Origin: Sphingomonas soli NBRC 100801
Lineage (GTDB): Bacteria; Pseudomonadota; Alphaproteobacteria; Sphingomonadales; Sphingomonadaceae
DNA length: 64,000 bases
Direction: 5' to 3'
Assembly (NCBI RefSeq): GCF_001591025.1
Contig: NZ_BCTZ01000020.1
Span: forward strand, 1 to 64,000
In this document: positions 28,526 through 41,374 of the stretch, in pieces
Position numbering within the stretch: the stretch's first letter is position 1
How the letters are laid out: each line of letters starts with the position of its first letter
Made by a program: the position numbers and the translations under genes
The notes under the pieces: model-generated
The model's database searches: none
Told to the model about the DNA's origin: nothing
The model's input: the letters and a program-made list of their open reading frames with translations, nothing else

Positions 28526-30385
28526 ATGACCGAAGTCACGCGCCGCGAAGCGCTCACCACCGCCGCGCTCCTCACCCTCGCCACCGCAGCGCCCGCCTGG
28601 GCCCAGGAAGCGGGCGGCACCGGTCCGATGTGGGACCTCACCGAAATCTTCCCCAACGAAGCGGCATGGGAAGCCGCCCGCCAGGCCGCGCTCGCCGCCA
28701 TCCCGGGCATCACCCGATATAAGGGCCGGCTGGGCGAGAGCGCCGATGTCCTCGCCGAGGCGATGGTCCTCCAGTCCGATCTCGGCCGCCAGATCGGCCG
28801 GATCTACACCTATGCGTCGCTCAAGGGCGACGAGGATGTCCGCGTCGCGACCAATCAGGAAAAGCTCGCCCAGGCGCGCGATCTCTACACCGCGTTCGGC
28901 GAGGCATCGTCCTGGGCGACGCCCGAATTGCTGACGCTCGGCAAGGACAAGATCGAGCGCTTCATCGCCGCCAACGCGACGCTCAAGTCGCGCTTTGACT
29001 TCGATTTGCGCGACACCATCCGCCAGGCCGAGCATACGCTGACGCCCGAGGGCGAATCGATCCTCGCATCGGTCGGCTCGCCGCTTTCCGGCCCCAGCGA
29101 GATCAGCGGCCAGCTCCGCTCGTCCGATATCCCCTGGCCCACCATCAAGCTCTCCACCGGCAAGGAAGTCCGGCTCGACAGCCAGGGCTATACGCTCAAC
29201 CGGGACGCGCCGAACCGCGACGATCGCAAGGCCGTCTTCGCCGCCTTCTGGCAGGCGCATGGCCAGTTCAAGAACTCGTTCGGCGCAAGCTATGCCGCCA
29301 AGCTCAAGAGCGACATCTTCTACGCCAAGGCGCGCAAATATCCGTCCTCGCTTGCGCGTGCCCTGTCAGGCAGCAACGTGCCGGAATCGGTCTATCGCAC
29401 GCTTGTTGCCGAGACCAACAAGGGACTGCCCCAGCTCCATCGCTATTTCGAGTTGCGTCGCCGGATGCTCGGCCTGCCCGACATTGCCTATTACGACATC
29501 TATCCCCCGCTCGTGTCGCTGGACCGGACCTTCACCCTCGATCAGATGCGCACGCTGACGCTGGAGGCGGTCAGGCCGCTCGGCCCCGATTATCAGTCCC
29601 GCATCGCCCAGGCGACCGCGGCGAAATGGCAGGATCCCTGGCCCCGTCCCGGCAAGCGCCCCGGCGCCTATATGAGCCCCGGCGCCTATGACGTGCACCC
29701 CTATCTGCTGCTCAACCTGTCGAACAAATATGACGGGCTCAGCACCTATGCCCATGAATGGGGCCATGCGCTGCACACGGTGCTGGCCAAGCTGGCCCAG
29801 CCCTATGACAAATCGGGCTATCCGATCTTCCTCGCGGAGATCGCCTCGACGATCAATGAACAGCTCCTCGTCGCGCACATGCTCAAGAACGCCAAGACCA
29901 AGGAAGAGAAGCTCTTCTATCTCGGCCAGCAGATGGAGAATTATCGCGGCACCTTCTACCGCCAGACGATGTTCGCAGAGTTCGAGCTGATCGCGCATGA
30001 CAAGGCCGAAGCCGGCGAGGGCATGTCGGGCGCGAAGTTCAACGCGATCTATTTCGATCTGCTCAAGCGCTACCACGGCCCCAGGCTCGGGCTCGAGGCG
30101 GATTACGCCAACGAATGGGCGTTCATCCCGCACTTCTACAACAGCTTCTACGTCTATCAGTACGCCACCTGCATCTCGGCAGCGACCTTCTTCACCCAGT
30201 CGATCCTCAAGGGCGGCGCGAAGGAGCGCGACAATTTCCTGTCGGTGCTGAAGGCCGGCGGATCGGATTATCCGGTGGATATCCTGAAGCGCGCGGGCCT
30301 CGATATGACCAGCCCGGCACCGTATCAGGCGCTGGTCGCGGACTTCAAATCGGTGCTCGATCAGGCCGAGGCGCTGATCGGCTAG
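28526..30385 (+). CDS. Tat-exported M3-family oligoendopeptidase (PepF-like)
   Basis: This is a 619-aa zinc metallopeptidase of family M3. The zinc site HEWGH is at residues 410-414 within YAHEWGHALHT, with the third ligand likely Glu438 in FLAEIAST. The N-terminus TRREALTTAALLTLATAAPAWAQ (residues 5-27, split here only for description) is a twin-arginine signal, so the enzyme is exported folded, unlike cytoplasmic PepF. The region 180-400 follows the PepF pattern, including APNRDDRKAVFAAFW. It probably trims short peptides in the periplasm. The start ATG 28526 follows AGGGGAAGCCGA. It is convergent with the mannose-1-phosphate guanylyltransferase gene. Confidence 0.9.
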   Translation: MTEVTRREALTTAALLTLATAAPAWAQEAGGTGPMWDLTEIFPNEAAWEAARQAALAAIPGITRYKGRLGESADVLAEAMVLQSDLGRQIGRIYTYASLKGDEDVRVATNQEKLAQARDLYTAFGEASSWATPELLTLGKDKIERFIAANATLKSRFDFDLRDTIRQAEHTLTPEGESILASVGSPLSGPSEISGQLRSSDIPWPTIKLSTGKEVRLDSQGYTLNRDAPNRDDRKAVFAAFWQAHGQFKNSFGASYAAKLKSDIFYAKARKYPSSLARALSGSNVPESVYRTLVAETNKGLPQLHRYFELRRRMLGLPDIAYYDIYPPLVSLDRTFTLDQMRTLTLEAVRPLGPDYQSRIAQATAAKWQDPWPRPGKRPGAYMSPGAYDVHPYLLLNLSNKYDGLSTYAHEWGHALHTVLAKLAQPYDKSGYPIFLAEIASTINEQLLVAHMLKNAKTKEEKLFYLGQQMENYRGTFYRQTMFAEFELIAHDKAEAGEGMSGAKFNAIYFDLLKRYHGPRLGLEADYANEWAFIPHFYNSFYVYQYATCISAATFFTQSILKGGAKERDNFLSVLKAGGSDYPVDILKRAGLDMTSPAPYQALVADFKSVLDQAEALIG

Positions 30386-30410
30386 CGTTTGATCCATCCG
30401 GATCGAATAG

Positions 30411-30479
30411 CGGTCATCCCCGCGAAAGCGGGGAACCGGAGCCAAGCAGGGTGCCGCCGGGCATGCCGCTTCGGCGTGC
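30411..30479. repeat. REP-like hairpin pair between convergent genes
   Basis: One REP-type hairpin, TCCCCGC-GAAA-GCGGGGA (30417-30434), is preceded by CGGTCA. A second, different hairpin GCATGCCG-CTT-CGGCGTGC (30461-30479; one wobble pair) follows. They fill the gap between two convergent genes and may act as a bidirectional transcription barrier. Confidence 0.65.
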
Positions 30480-30488
30480 GAAAATCCC

Positions 30489-31544
30489 CTACTTCTCCAT
30501 CGCAGCCAGGATCGTCTTCACGTCCTGGCTGCGGCCGCGCGGCAGGATCAATATGTCGTCGCCATCCGCCACCACGATCAGGTCGGTAACCCCGACCAGC
30601 GCCACGCGCTTCCCGCCCTCGGCCCGCACCATGCAATTGGCGGTGTCGATCGCCACCACGTCGCCGCGCAGCACATTGCCGCCTGCGTCCGGGTCGCTGA
30701 TCGCGTGCAGCGCATCCCAGCTGCCCACATCGTTCCAGCCCATCTCGACCGGCACGACCGCCACCTGAGGCGCCTTTTCCATCACGGCATAGTCGATCGA
30801 GTCGGACGGGCTGGCGGCAAAGGCTTCCGCGGCCGGCCAGATCCGTGCTCCCTCGCTCCTGCCCCTGGCCATCGCATCCTGCGCGGCGGCCAGCATTTCG
30901 GGCGCATAGGCGGCCAGCGCTTCCAGATAGCTGTCTGCGCGGAACAGGAAGATACCGCCGTTCCAGGCATGGTCGCCCGACGCCAGCATCGCTTCCGCCG
31001 CCTCACGCGGCGGCTTCTCAACGAAGCGATCGACGCGGTGCACGCCCTCTCCGATCGCCTCGCCGATCTTGATATAGCCATAGCCGGTCTCGGGCGCGTC
31101 GGGCGCGATGCCGAAGGTTACCAGCCAGCCCTGCTCGACCAAAGGCAGCGCCGCCTGGATCGCGCGGTGGAACGCCGCGACATCGGCGATGACATGGTCT
31201 GACGGCATCACCAGCAGCGGGTTCGCACCGCCGCCCGCCGCGATTGCCGCCAGCGCGATGGCCGGCGCGGTATTGCGCCCCATCGGCTCCAGGATCAGCG
31301 CCTCGGCCGCCGCCCCGGCTGCAGCCAGCTGCTCATCGACCAGATCGGCATGCGCGGCGTTGGCGACCACGATCGGCTTCGCGAAGCGCTCGCCCGCCGC
31401 GCGCTGCGCGGTAAGCTGGAGCATCGTCTGCTCCGCGGTCAGCGCCAGCATCTGCTTGGGCCGTTCGGCGCGCGACATCGGCCACAAGCGCGTACCCGAT
31501 CCCCCTGACAGGATTACTGGGATGATCGGCTTCGAATCCGGCAT
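30489..31544 (-). CDS. manC: Mannose-1-phosphate guanylyltransferase
   Basis: This is a 351-aa nucleotidyltransferase that makes GDP-mannose from GTP and mannose 1-phosphate. The signature VILSGGSGTRLWPMSRAERPKQ (from about residue 10) is intact, and FVEKPPREAAEAML (about 175-188) is the second family motif. The protein ends after the left-handed helix region, so it lacks the C-terminal phosphomannose isomerase domain of bifunctional AlgA/XanB-type enzymes. GDP-mannose would feed exopolysaccharide or glycan synthesis. It appears monocistronic, and its 3' end faces the M3 peptidase gene across REP-type hairpins. Confidence 0.92.
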   Translation of the reverse strand: MPDSKPIIPVILSGGSGTRLWPMSRAERPKQMLALTAEQTMLQLTAQRAAGERFAKPIVVANAAHADLVDEQLAAAGAAAEALILEPMGRNTAPAIALAAIAAGGGANPLLVMPSDHVIADVAAFHRAIQAALPLVEQGWLVTFGIAPDAPETGYGYIKIGEAIGEGVHRVDRFVEKPPREAAEAMLASGDHAWNGGIFLFRADSYLEALAAYAPEMLAAAQDAMARGRSEGARIWPAAEAFAASPSDSIDYAVMEKAPQVAVVPVEMGWNDVGSWDALHAISDPDAGGNVLRGDVVAIDTANCMVRAEGGKRVALVGVTDLIVVADGDDILILPRGRSQDVKTILAAMEK

Positions 31545-31621
31545 GTTGGGCGCTCTCCTATGAAGTTTCAGCAGTGATGGTGTTTCTGCCGGGCGTCAAA
31601 CACCTGAGTACGCGAAGGGCT

Positions 31622-32386
31622 TCACAGGACGCAGGAATTTGCGCGAACGGCGTCCTCGAACGCCTTGAGCGCCAGCCTATGGGGGAACGGGCCATGGCTG
31701 ATTCGGGCGATGCCGGTTGCCGCCACCGCCTTCGCATCCGGAGCCCCGGGAAAGGCCATGAAGTTCACCGGCAGCGGCACAGCGTCGCAGATCCTCTCCA
31801 GCAGGCGGAGATCGGCGAGGCCGGGCACGAAGAAGCCGTGCGCACCCGCATCGGCATAGGCCTTGCCCCGCTCGATCGCGGCATCGGCCATCGCATCGTC
31901 ATGCGTGCCGGGCTTGGCGATCAGGAAGATGTCGGTGCGGGCGTTGACGAAGAAATCGGGCACAAAGGCGGTGATCGCCGCGATGCGCGCGGCCTGATCG
32001 CCAATGCTGTGCATCGTGCGGCCCTGCGTGCCGTGCGTCGCGATGATCTGATCCTCGATATTGCAGCCGATCGCGCCCGTATCGGCCAGCGCGGATACAT
32101 TCGTCGCGGTCTGTTGCGGATCGGTCGAATAGCCGCCTTCGAAATCTATGCTGACCGGCAGCGAGGTCGCGCGGGCCACCCGTGCTGCGTTGGCCAGCAC
32201 GAGATCGAGAGGCATTTCCTCCGCGTCGCTATAGCCATGCGCCGCCGCGACAGCCGCGCTGCCGGTGGCGATCGCCTTGGCTCCCGCCTGTTCCGCCACC
32301 CGGGCGCTGCCTGCATCCCATATGTTCGACAGGATAAGGGGCTCGCCGGGCACATGAAGCGAGGCGAAGGTCTCGAACTTGGTCAC
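31622..32386 (-). CDS. Isocitrate lyase/PEP mutase-superfamily enzyme
   Basis: This is a 254-aa (beta/alpha)8 enzyme. The start is GTG at 32386, seven bases after a perfect AGGAGG. LILSNIWDAGSARVAEQAG and IATGSAAVAAAHGYSDAE are typical of the PEP-phosphonomutase-like subgroup. VSIDFEGGYS carries the metal-binding aspartate region, and GCNIEDQI the following acidic pair. NARTDIFL completes the core. The catalytic KKCGH loop of isocitrate lyase is absent, so it is more likely an oxaloacetate- or methylisocitrate-type lyase or hydrolase. No phosphonate genes are adjacent, so a phosphonate role is not supported. Confidence 0.85.
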   Translation of the reverse strand: MTKFETFASLHVPGEPLILSNIWDAGSARVAEQAGAKAIATGSAAVAAAHGYSDAEEMPLDLVLANAARVARATSLPVSIDFEGGYSTDPQQTATNVSALADTGAIGCNIEDQIIATHGTQGRTMHSIGDQAARIAAITAFVPDFFVNARTDIFLIAKPGTHDDAMADAAIERGKAYADAGAHGFFVPGLADLRLLERICDAVPLPVNFMAFPGAPDAKAVAATGIARISHGPFPHRLALKAFEDAVRANSCVL

Positions 32387-32478
32387 GGGCGCTCCTCCTA
32401 CGCCAATGTCCATATTCGCTCTACACGGTCAATGCACCCGACCCGCGCGATGGCATGGGGAAATAGTGGCCCTTCCGG

Positions 32479-33282
32479 TCAGTGGACGAAACGCGCCACC
32501 ACGTCGCGATACGAGCGCGAGACCTTCACCGATGCGCCCGAATCGAGCACCAGGAAACACTCGCCATTGGTGTGCGGCTTTACCTGCTTGACCAGATCGA
32601 GATTGACGATGGTCGAGCGATGCACCCGCTGGAATCGCCGCGGATCGAGGCGCTTCTCCAGATCCTTCATCGTCTCGCGCAGGATCAGCGTATTGTCGCC
32701 GGTATAGATGCACATGTAGTCGCCGGCGGCGTCGATCCGCTCGATCGTATCGACATCGACGCGGAAGATCTGTCCGCGATCCTTGATGTTGATGAGCTTC
32801 TCGAAGCGGTTGGAAGCCATTTCGCCGCCATCGGCAGCCGCCATCTCGTCGGCCGCGTCGGGTGCCACTTCGGCGAGCACTTCCTTCAGCTTCTCGACTT
32901 CCTCCACGCCGCGCTTTTCGGTCAGGCGCTGGCGGACCCGATCAAGCGTATCAGCAAGCCGCGCGGGCTCGACCGGCTTCATCAGATAATCCATCGCCTG
33001 CGCCTCAAAGGCGCGGATGGCGTGATCGCTATAGGCAGTTACGAACACGAAGAGCGGCGGCTCGACCTCCATCAGCCCCTGAACGACCGAGAAGCCGTCG
33101 AAACCGGGCATCTGGATGTCGAGGAAGACAAGGTCGGGCTTATGCGTCTTGATCGCCCGGATGGCCTCGCGGCCGTTCGAGCATTTGTCGATGATCTCCA
33201 CGTCTTCATGCTCTTGAAGGCGGAGTTCCAGGCCCTGGATGGCCAGTGGTTCGTCGTCGACCAGGATGGTTCGGATGGTCAT
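32479..33282 (-). CDS. LytTR-type response regulator (AlgR-like)
   Basis: This is a 267-aa response regulator. The receiver domain (1-120) has DDEP at 9-12, phospho-acceptor Asp55 in FLDIQMPG, and the conserved lysine in YLMKPVEPARL. A charged helical linker (about 125-160) leads to a LytTR DNA-binding domain with IERIDAAGDYMCIYT and RRFQRVHRSTIVNLDLVK. LytTR domains bind direct repeats. The start overlaps the kinase stop by 4 bases, so the two are coupled. The AlgR/LytR class often controls polysaccharide, envelope or virulence genes. Targets are not evident; manC lies nearby but on a separate transcript. Confidence 0.93.
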   Translation of the reverse strand: MTIRTILVDDEPLAIQGLELRLQEHEDVEIIDKCSNGREAIRAIKTHKPDLVFLDIQMPGFDGFSVVQGLMEVEPPLFVFVTAYSDHAIRAFEAQAMDYLMKPVEPARLADTLDRVRQRLTEKRGVEEVEKLKEVLAEVAPDAADEMAAADGGEMASNRFEKLINIKDRGQIFRVDVDTIERIDAAGDYMCIYTGDNTLILRETMKDLEKRLDPRRFQRVHRSTIVNLDLVKQVKPHTNGECFLVLDSGASVKVSRSYRDVVARFVH

Positions 33283-34421
33283 GCGGCCTCTCGGTTCGGT
33301 TCCTCGATCTGGAACGGGATTTCGATCTCAACGCTGAACCCCTGCCCCGGGTTCGAATGCGAATCGAAACGGTGGTCCGCCCCGAAGGACTGCGCCAGCC
33401 GTTCCTTTATATTGGCGAGCCCCACGCCAGTTGAAAGGGTCGGCCTCGGCTGGCGTTCGATCAATCCGGGTCCGGTGTCGGATACGCTGATCTGCACCCG
33501 TTCTCCGGCGAGCCGAGCCGTGACGGTGATATCGGCGCCCTCTTCCTGCGGCGTCACCGCATATTTGATCGCGTTTTCCACCAAAGGTTGGAGCAGCAGC
33601 GAAGGGAGCCGCGCCTTCGCAACGCGCGGGTCGATGTCGAAATGCGGCCGCAGCCGCTCGTCGAAGCGCATCTTCTCGATCTCGAGATAGAGCTGGAGCG
33701 TTTCCACCTCCTGCGCGAGCGTGACATGCGCGGTCGGCTCGTTCGCCAGCGTATAGCGCAGGAACGCCGATAGCCGGCTGAGCATGACGTTGGCGCGCTC
33801 GGTCTGTTTCAGCAGCACCAGCGTCGAGATCGAATTGAGCGTGTTGAACAGGAAATGCGGATTGAGCTGGTAGCGCAGCATCGCAAGCTGGGCGTGGCTG
33901 GCCTGCATCTCCAGCGCCTGCATCTGATCGATCTGCTGCTCGACGATCAGATAGAAATTGATCCCGAAATAGAGCGCCGACCAGCCCGCGAGCACGGTGA
34001 AGTTCAGGAACAGCGAAGCGATGACGAGCGGAACGCTGATTCCCGGCTCGGCCAGCTTGATGAAGCTGAAGGTGAACGCATCGAGAACTGCATAGATCAC
34101 CGTTGCCAGCGCCAGCGTCGCGAGCGTCAGCAGGATGCCGGTGATGCGCGGCATCCGCCGGTAATAGCCGTAGAGCGTCGAGAGCAGGAGCGTCAGGCAA
34201 TAGCCGACGATCGATTCGATGATCGCGGCGATCACGCCTTCCACGGTGATCCCGCCGGAGATCGACGAGACGGTGCGGAGCAACAGATAACCGCTCCAGC
34301 CGATCGCCTGCAGCATCCAGAAGGCCCGCGCCTTGTCCTCGAAGAAGGGACGCGAGAGCAGGCTGGGATCGCGGATCGGGGCCGGCATCAATTGCCGCGC
34401 GGAATGGACTGGGTTCGCCAC
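33279..34421 (-). CDS. Sensor histidine kinase, LytS/AlgZ-like
   Basis: This is a 380-aa membrane kinase. Four to five hydrophobic helices lie at residues 34-160, with short loops and no large sensory domain. The His_kinase motif RYQLNPHFLFNTLNSI gives phospho-acceptor His189. The ATP-binding domain has LLLQPLVENAIKYAV (N box) and DTGPGL followed by GVGLANIKERL (G boxes). It is an unorthodox kinase of the LytS/AlgZ class that pairs with LytTR regulators, here the downstream overlapping gene. The stimulus is probably sensed in the membrane. The start ATG 34421 follows AGGAGCG. Confidence 0.93.
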   Translation of the reverse strand: MANPVHSARQLMPAPIRDPSLLSRPFFEDKARAFWMLQAIGWSGYLLLRTVSSISGGITVEGVIAAIIESIVGYCLTLLLSTLYGYYRRMPRITGILLTLATLALATVIYAVLDAFTFSFIKLAEPGISVPLVIASLFLNFTVLAGWSALYFGINFYLIVEQQIDQMQALEMQASHAQLAMLRYQLNPHFLFNTLNSISTLVLLKQTERANVMLSRLSAFLRYTLANEPTAHVTLAQEVETLQLYLEIEKMRFDERLRPHFDIDPRVAKARLPSLLLQPLVENAIKYAVTPQEEGADITVTARLAGERVQISVSDTGPGLIERQPRPTLSTGVGLANIKERLAQSFGADHRFDSHSNPGQGFSVEIEIPFQIEEPNREAA

Positions 34422-34492
34422 ATCGCTCCTCTAACACCGCTGACAAAGCGCAGCAAAGAGGGTTAGGTTCACGCAAAGACAGGAGAGGCCCG

Positions 34493-35095
34493 ATGCAGGA
34501 CAAGGTCGAAGGTGGGAGCGAACGCGCGCGCTTCACGGCGATGGCGGAGGGCACGCAGGAGGATTGGAACATCATCGGCGGCCAGTTCGCGGGCTTTGCC
34601 GGGGGCCTGGCCGATCGGGTGCTCGCCCATTTGAGACTGCTCGACGGCGATTTCGGGGGCTTCCCGATCGATCGTCTCCAGCATTCGCTCCAGACCGCGA
34701 CGCGTGCGCACCGCGATGGGCGCGGCGAGGATTATGTCGTGATGGCGCTGCTCCACGATATCGGAGATACGCTGGGCAGCTATAATCACCCCGATATCGC
34801 CGCCGCGATCCTGCGCCCCTTCGTCAGCGAGGAATTGCACTGGATCTGCGAGAAGCACGGCGCATTCCAGGGCTATTATTTCTTCCACTATCTCGGGCTG
34901 GATCGCGACGCGCGGGAGGCATTTCGCGGGCATCCGCATTTCGACGCGTGCCGCGAATTTTGCGAGAAATACGATCAGGCCGCCTTTGATCCGGATTATC
35001 GAAGCGAGCCGCTGGAATTCTTCGAGCCGATGGTGCGCCGCATCTTCGCGCGGCCGATCAACTCGATCTACGCCAAGCGCCGCCCCGCCGCCTGA
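34493..35095 (+). CDS. HD-domain protein, MIOX/PhnZ-like
   Basis: This is a 200-aa HD-superfamily protein. His64 (RLQHSLQTATRA), His88-Asp89 (LLHDIGDTLG) and His99 (NHPDIAA) follow the HD metal-ligand order, and further acidic and histidine residues lie at about 119-125 (CEKHGAF). The pattern resembles the small oxygenase branch of the HD family (myo-inositol oxygenase, PhnZ) more than nucleotide phosphohydrolases, because the segment LHDIGD is followed by SYNHP and a long helical core. The substrate is unknown. It is divergent from the AlgZ-like kinase, sharing a 71-bp promoter gap. A metal-dependent oxygenase or hydrolase is the safest call. Confidence 0.7.
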   Translation: MQDKVEGGSERARFTAMAEGTQEDWNIIGGQFAGFAGGLADRVLAHLRLLDGDFGGFPIDRLQHSLQTATRAHRDGRGEDYVVMALLHDIGDTLGSYNHPDIAAAILRPFVSEELHWICEKHGAFQGYYFFHYLGLDRDAREAFRGHPHFDACREFCEKYDQAAFDPDYRSEPLEFFEPMVRRIFARPINSIYAKRRPAA

Positions 35096-35106
35096 GCAAA
35101 CGAAAA

Positions 35107-35132
35107 CCGCCGCCCCATCGCTGGGGCGGCGG
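35107..35132 (-). terminator. Rho-independent terminator of the TonB receptor gene
   Basis: A 10-bp perfect stem, CCGCCGCCCC/GGGGCGGCGG, with a 6-base loop is followed on the minus strand by TTTTCG. It lies 26 bp after the receptor stop codon. It may also slow transcription from the HD gene on the other strand, although no T-tract follows on that side. Confidence 0.85.
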
Positions 35133-35157
35133 CTTCGTACTGCCCGAAGGTCGTTGC

Positions 35158-37749
35158 TTAGAAAGCGACGACGAGCGTGCCGCTGACCGTGCGCGGCGCG
35201 CCGATCTGCACGAAGGGCGGGCTGCCCGACTGCACCAGGCCACCGCTGAACCCGCCGACATAGAACTGGTCGAACAGGTTGTAGACGTTGAGCTGGAGAT
35301 AGGTCTTGTCGTTCAGACCAGCCCATTCCAGGCCGACGCGGGCGTCGAGGTTGACCAGCCAGTAAGCCGGGGTCTTCGCCGGATAGACGACGCGGTTGGT
35401 CGCCGACGTGCACACCGTCGGCGTAGCGGCGGCGGGCGCCCCGCTGCAGACCGGAAGGTTGGTGTCGTACACATAGCGCTCACCGGTGCGCTTGGCGGTG
35501 AAGCCGATCTCGAAGACATCGAAATTACCGCGCGCCATCACGCCGTAATTGTAGATCGGCGAACCCGATTCACGCTTGCCCGCAGTCGGAGCGAAGGTCG
35601 CCGCACCGGTCTGCACATTGTCGCGAATCTCGCTCTTGTTCCACGAACCGAAGGCATACAGCGCGATCTGATCGATCGGCTGGAAGGCGATCGAGCCATC
35701 GATGCCGTACTTCTTCACTTCGCCCAGGTTACGATAGACGGTTTCGTTGGCAACCGGATCGTACGCCGAGGCCAGACGGTTGTGGTACTGCGTGTACCAG
35801 CCCGAGAGCTGCGCCTGGACCTTGCTGGAACGGTAGCGCAGGCCGCCGTCGAAGCTGTCGGTCGTTTCCGGCTTCGGCTGGGTGCCGGGGGCGCCCGCCG
35901 CCAGATAGAGCGAGTTGTACAGCGGATCGGTGCCCGGGACCGAGAGGCCCTGCGCGAAGCTGGCGAACGCGCTGACCTGCGGGGTGATGCGATACACCAC
36001 GCCGGCATTCGGCAGCACCTTGCTGTAGTTATAGACGCGGCGCTGCGGCAGAGCCCAGGTCGGGTTGAGCGCGGCAATCGTCGGGATCAGCGCCGAGCCG
36101 CGGCCCGGGCATTCGACGAAGCCCGAAGCCGAGCTGGTGAAGCAATACTGGTTCAGGTCGCGCTTGTAGAACGGCGCGGCGATGCCGAGGTTGACCGTCA
36201 GATCACCGAATTCGCCGCGATATTCGCCCGAAACCTTGTCCAGGATCGCGAACGACTGACGATCGCGCTTCTGCGGAGCAACGCCGTTCGCGCCGAGCAG
36301 CGGATTGTTCACCGGGAAAACGTCCGCGGGCTCGCCGTTGATCAGCACCTGACCGACTTCGCCGGTCTGGCGATGGTTGCCATAGTCATGCGTGAAGCTG
36401 ACACGAACCGTGTGATCGTCGGCGATATCCCAGCGCAGGCCGGCAATCACGCCCCAGCGGCGCGTACGGGTCTGGCTCGGGGCGATCGCGATCACCTGAT
36501 CGAGAATGTCACCGTCGCCGTTCAGGTCGCGGCCGAAATAGGGCGAACCGCCCCAATATCCGGGCTGGCAGTTGACACCAGCGCCGCTCACCACGGTGGT
36601 GCAGTTTGCAGCGCCGCCGGTCGGGTTGACGTCACGGCCCGCTTCGCGCGCGGTGACCGTGCCGCCGCCGTTTGCCTTCACATACTGGAAGCTCGGATCG
36701 ACGGTGAGGACGAGGCCATCCGCCAGCGTGAAGCGCGAGTTGATGCGGACGTTGCCGGTGTTCGACGGGTTGTAGCGGCGATCAAACTCGGTGCCGCAAG
36801 CGTTCGTCGTATCGGCGACGCCGGGACGACCCGCTGCGATCGTGCACGGATAGTTGATCAGATATTCGCGCTCGTCGGCATTTGCCGGGAAACGGTTGCC
36901 GGAGAGCGCACCAACCGTGCGGGGGGCAGTGTTGGTCACGCTCTGCGTGGTGTCGTTGCGCAGCGGCAGCGAGCCGAAGAAGTTGTTGCGGTTCTCGTTA
37001 TAATGGCCCGAGAGCGCGATGAAGTCGCCGCTGCTGCCGATCGGCTGATAGATCTTGCCGTTATACTGCTGCTTCTTGACCTTGCCGTAATTGTTGAACG
37101 GGTTCTTGTTCGAAGCGGTCGAGGCCGAGAAGAATGCGCGGGTGCCCCACGAGGTGAACTCGCCGGTTTCGACCTTGCCGAAGATGCGCATGAAATCGAA
37201 CTGGCCAACCGAGCCCGAGAGCATCGGGCTGAACTGCTTGTCCGGGGTCTTGGTGCGATAGTTGACCGTGCCGCCGACTGCCGAAGCGGTGGGGCTGTCG
37301 ACGTCGCCCGAACCCAGGTTCACGTTGACCTGCTCGATCAGCTCCGGATCGATCTGCTGGTTCGAATAGATCGCATAGTTGCCCGTGTCGTTCAGCGGAA
37401 CGCCATCGAAGGTCAGCGAGATGCGATCGCTGGTGAAGCCACGGATCGTGAGCGTGCCGCCCGACGAACCATATGCGTCGTTGTTCTGGAAGCTCACACC
37501 CGGCACCGTGTTGATCGTGTCGAGGATGGTCTGGCCCGGGTTCTGGCGCGCGATATATTCCTGCGTCAGCACTGCCTTGGCCTTCGACGAATCAGGCGCT
37601 TCGATGCCGGCCACGCCAACCGTGCGAACGCCGGTCACGACGATTTCCGAACCCTCGTCAAAGTCGATCGAGCCGGTCGATTGCGCGAAGGCGCTCGCCG
37701 GAATCATCAGCGCGGCAAAAGCCACGCCTGCAAAAAGCTTGGTGCGCAT
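35158..37749 (-). CDS. TonB-dependent outer-membrane receptor
   Basis: This is an 863-aa receptor with signal peptide 1-22 (ASAFAQ). A TonB box-like EIVVTGVR follows at about 35-42. The plug domain shows the usual order: AKAVLTQEYIARQNPGQTIL, a TVPGVSFQN segment, LTIRGFTSDR and the closing GSGDVDSPTASAVGGTVNY. The remaining 600 or so residues are a beta-barrel of alternating hydrophobic strands ending in aromatic Phe (GTLVVAF), the BamA recognition signal. No siderophore- or vitamin-specific motif is recognised and no uptake genes are adjacent, so the ligand is open. It has its own terminator; its start follows AAGGGGACTACC. Confidence 0.93.
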   Translation of the reverse strand: MRTKLFAGVAFAALMIPASAFAQSTGSIDFDEGSEIVVTGVRTVGVAGIEAPDSSKAKAVLTQEYIARQNPGQTILDTINTVPGVSFQNNDAYGSSGGTLTIRGFTSDRISLTFDGVPLNDTGNYAIYSNQQIDPELIEQVNVNLGSGDVDSPTASAVGGTVNYRTKTPDKQFSPMLSGSVGQFDFMRIFGKVETGEFTSWGTRAFFSASTASNKNPFNNYGKVKKQQYNGKIYQPIGSSGDFIALSGHYNENRNNFFGSLPLRNDTTQSVTNTAPRTVGALSGNRFPANADEREYLINYPCTIAAGRPGVADTTNACGTEFDRRYNPSNTGNVRINSRFTLADGLVLTVDPSFQYVKANGGGTVTAREAGRDVNPTGGAANCTTVVSGAGVNCQPGYWGGSPYFGRDLNGDGDILDQVIAIAPSQTRTRRWGVIAGLRWDIADDHTVRVSFTHDYGNHRQTGEVGQVLINGEPADVFPVNNPLLGANGVAPQKRDRQSFAILDKVSGEYRGEFGDLTVNLGIAAPFYKRDLNQYCFTSSASGFVECPGRGSALIPTIAALNPTWALPQRRVYNYSKVLPNAGVVYRITPQVSAFASFAQGLSVPGTDPLYNSLYLAAGAPGTQPKPETTDSFDGGLRYRSSKVQAQLSGWYTQYHNRLASAYDPVANETVYRNLGEVKKYGIDGSIAFQPIDQIALYAFGSWNKSEIRDNVQTGAATFAPTAGKRESGSPIYNYGVMARGNFDVFEIGFTAKRTGERYVYDTNLPVCSGAPAAATPTVCTSATNRVVYPAKTPAYWLVNLDARVGLEWAGLNDKTYLQLNVYNLFDQFYVGGFSGGLVQSGSPPFVQIGAPRTVSGTLVVAF

Positions 37750-37922
37750 TTGGTAGTCCCCTTAGGTGCCTTGGTGCACGTAATTCACGCGGTGCGGTTC
37801 ACCGTCGTGCCGCCCATGAAATGCTTTTATGGCAGAGCGATGACAGGTCAATCGGACTCGCTGCGGAAGCTGTTGCTAACCAGCGATTCAAATTTGCTGC
37901 GTTGCAAAAAAGCATCACCGGA

Positions 37923-41276
<3,354 letters not shown>

Positions 41277-41374
41277 GGCGTGCCAAAACGGCAAAGCGCG
41301 CGCGAGTCGCTGCGTTGCCAGCAAGATATTGTTAGGCATATATTTCCCGCGCTGGGGCTGGGGAGCTTGACCAC

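Noticed and set aside
31622..35095. PEP-mutase-like and PhnZ-like genes considered as a phosphonate pathway
   Set aside because: They are on opposite strands, separated by a two-component system, and no Phn transport or C-P lyase gene is present. Both families have many other roles.
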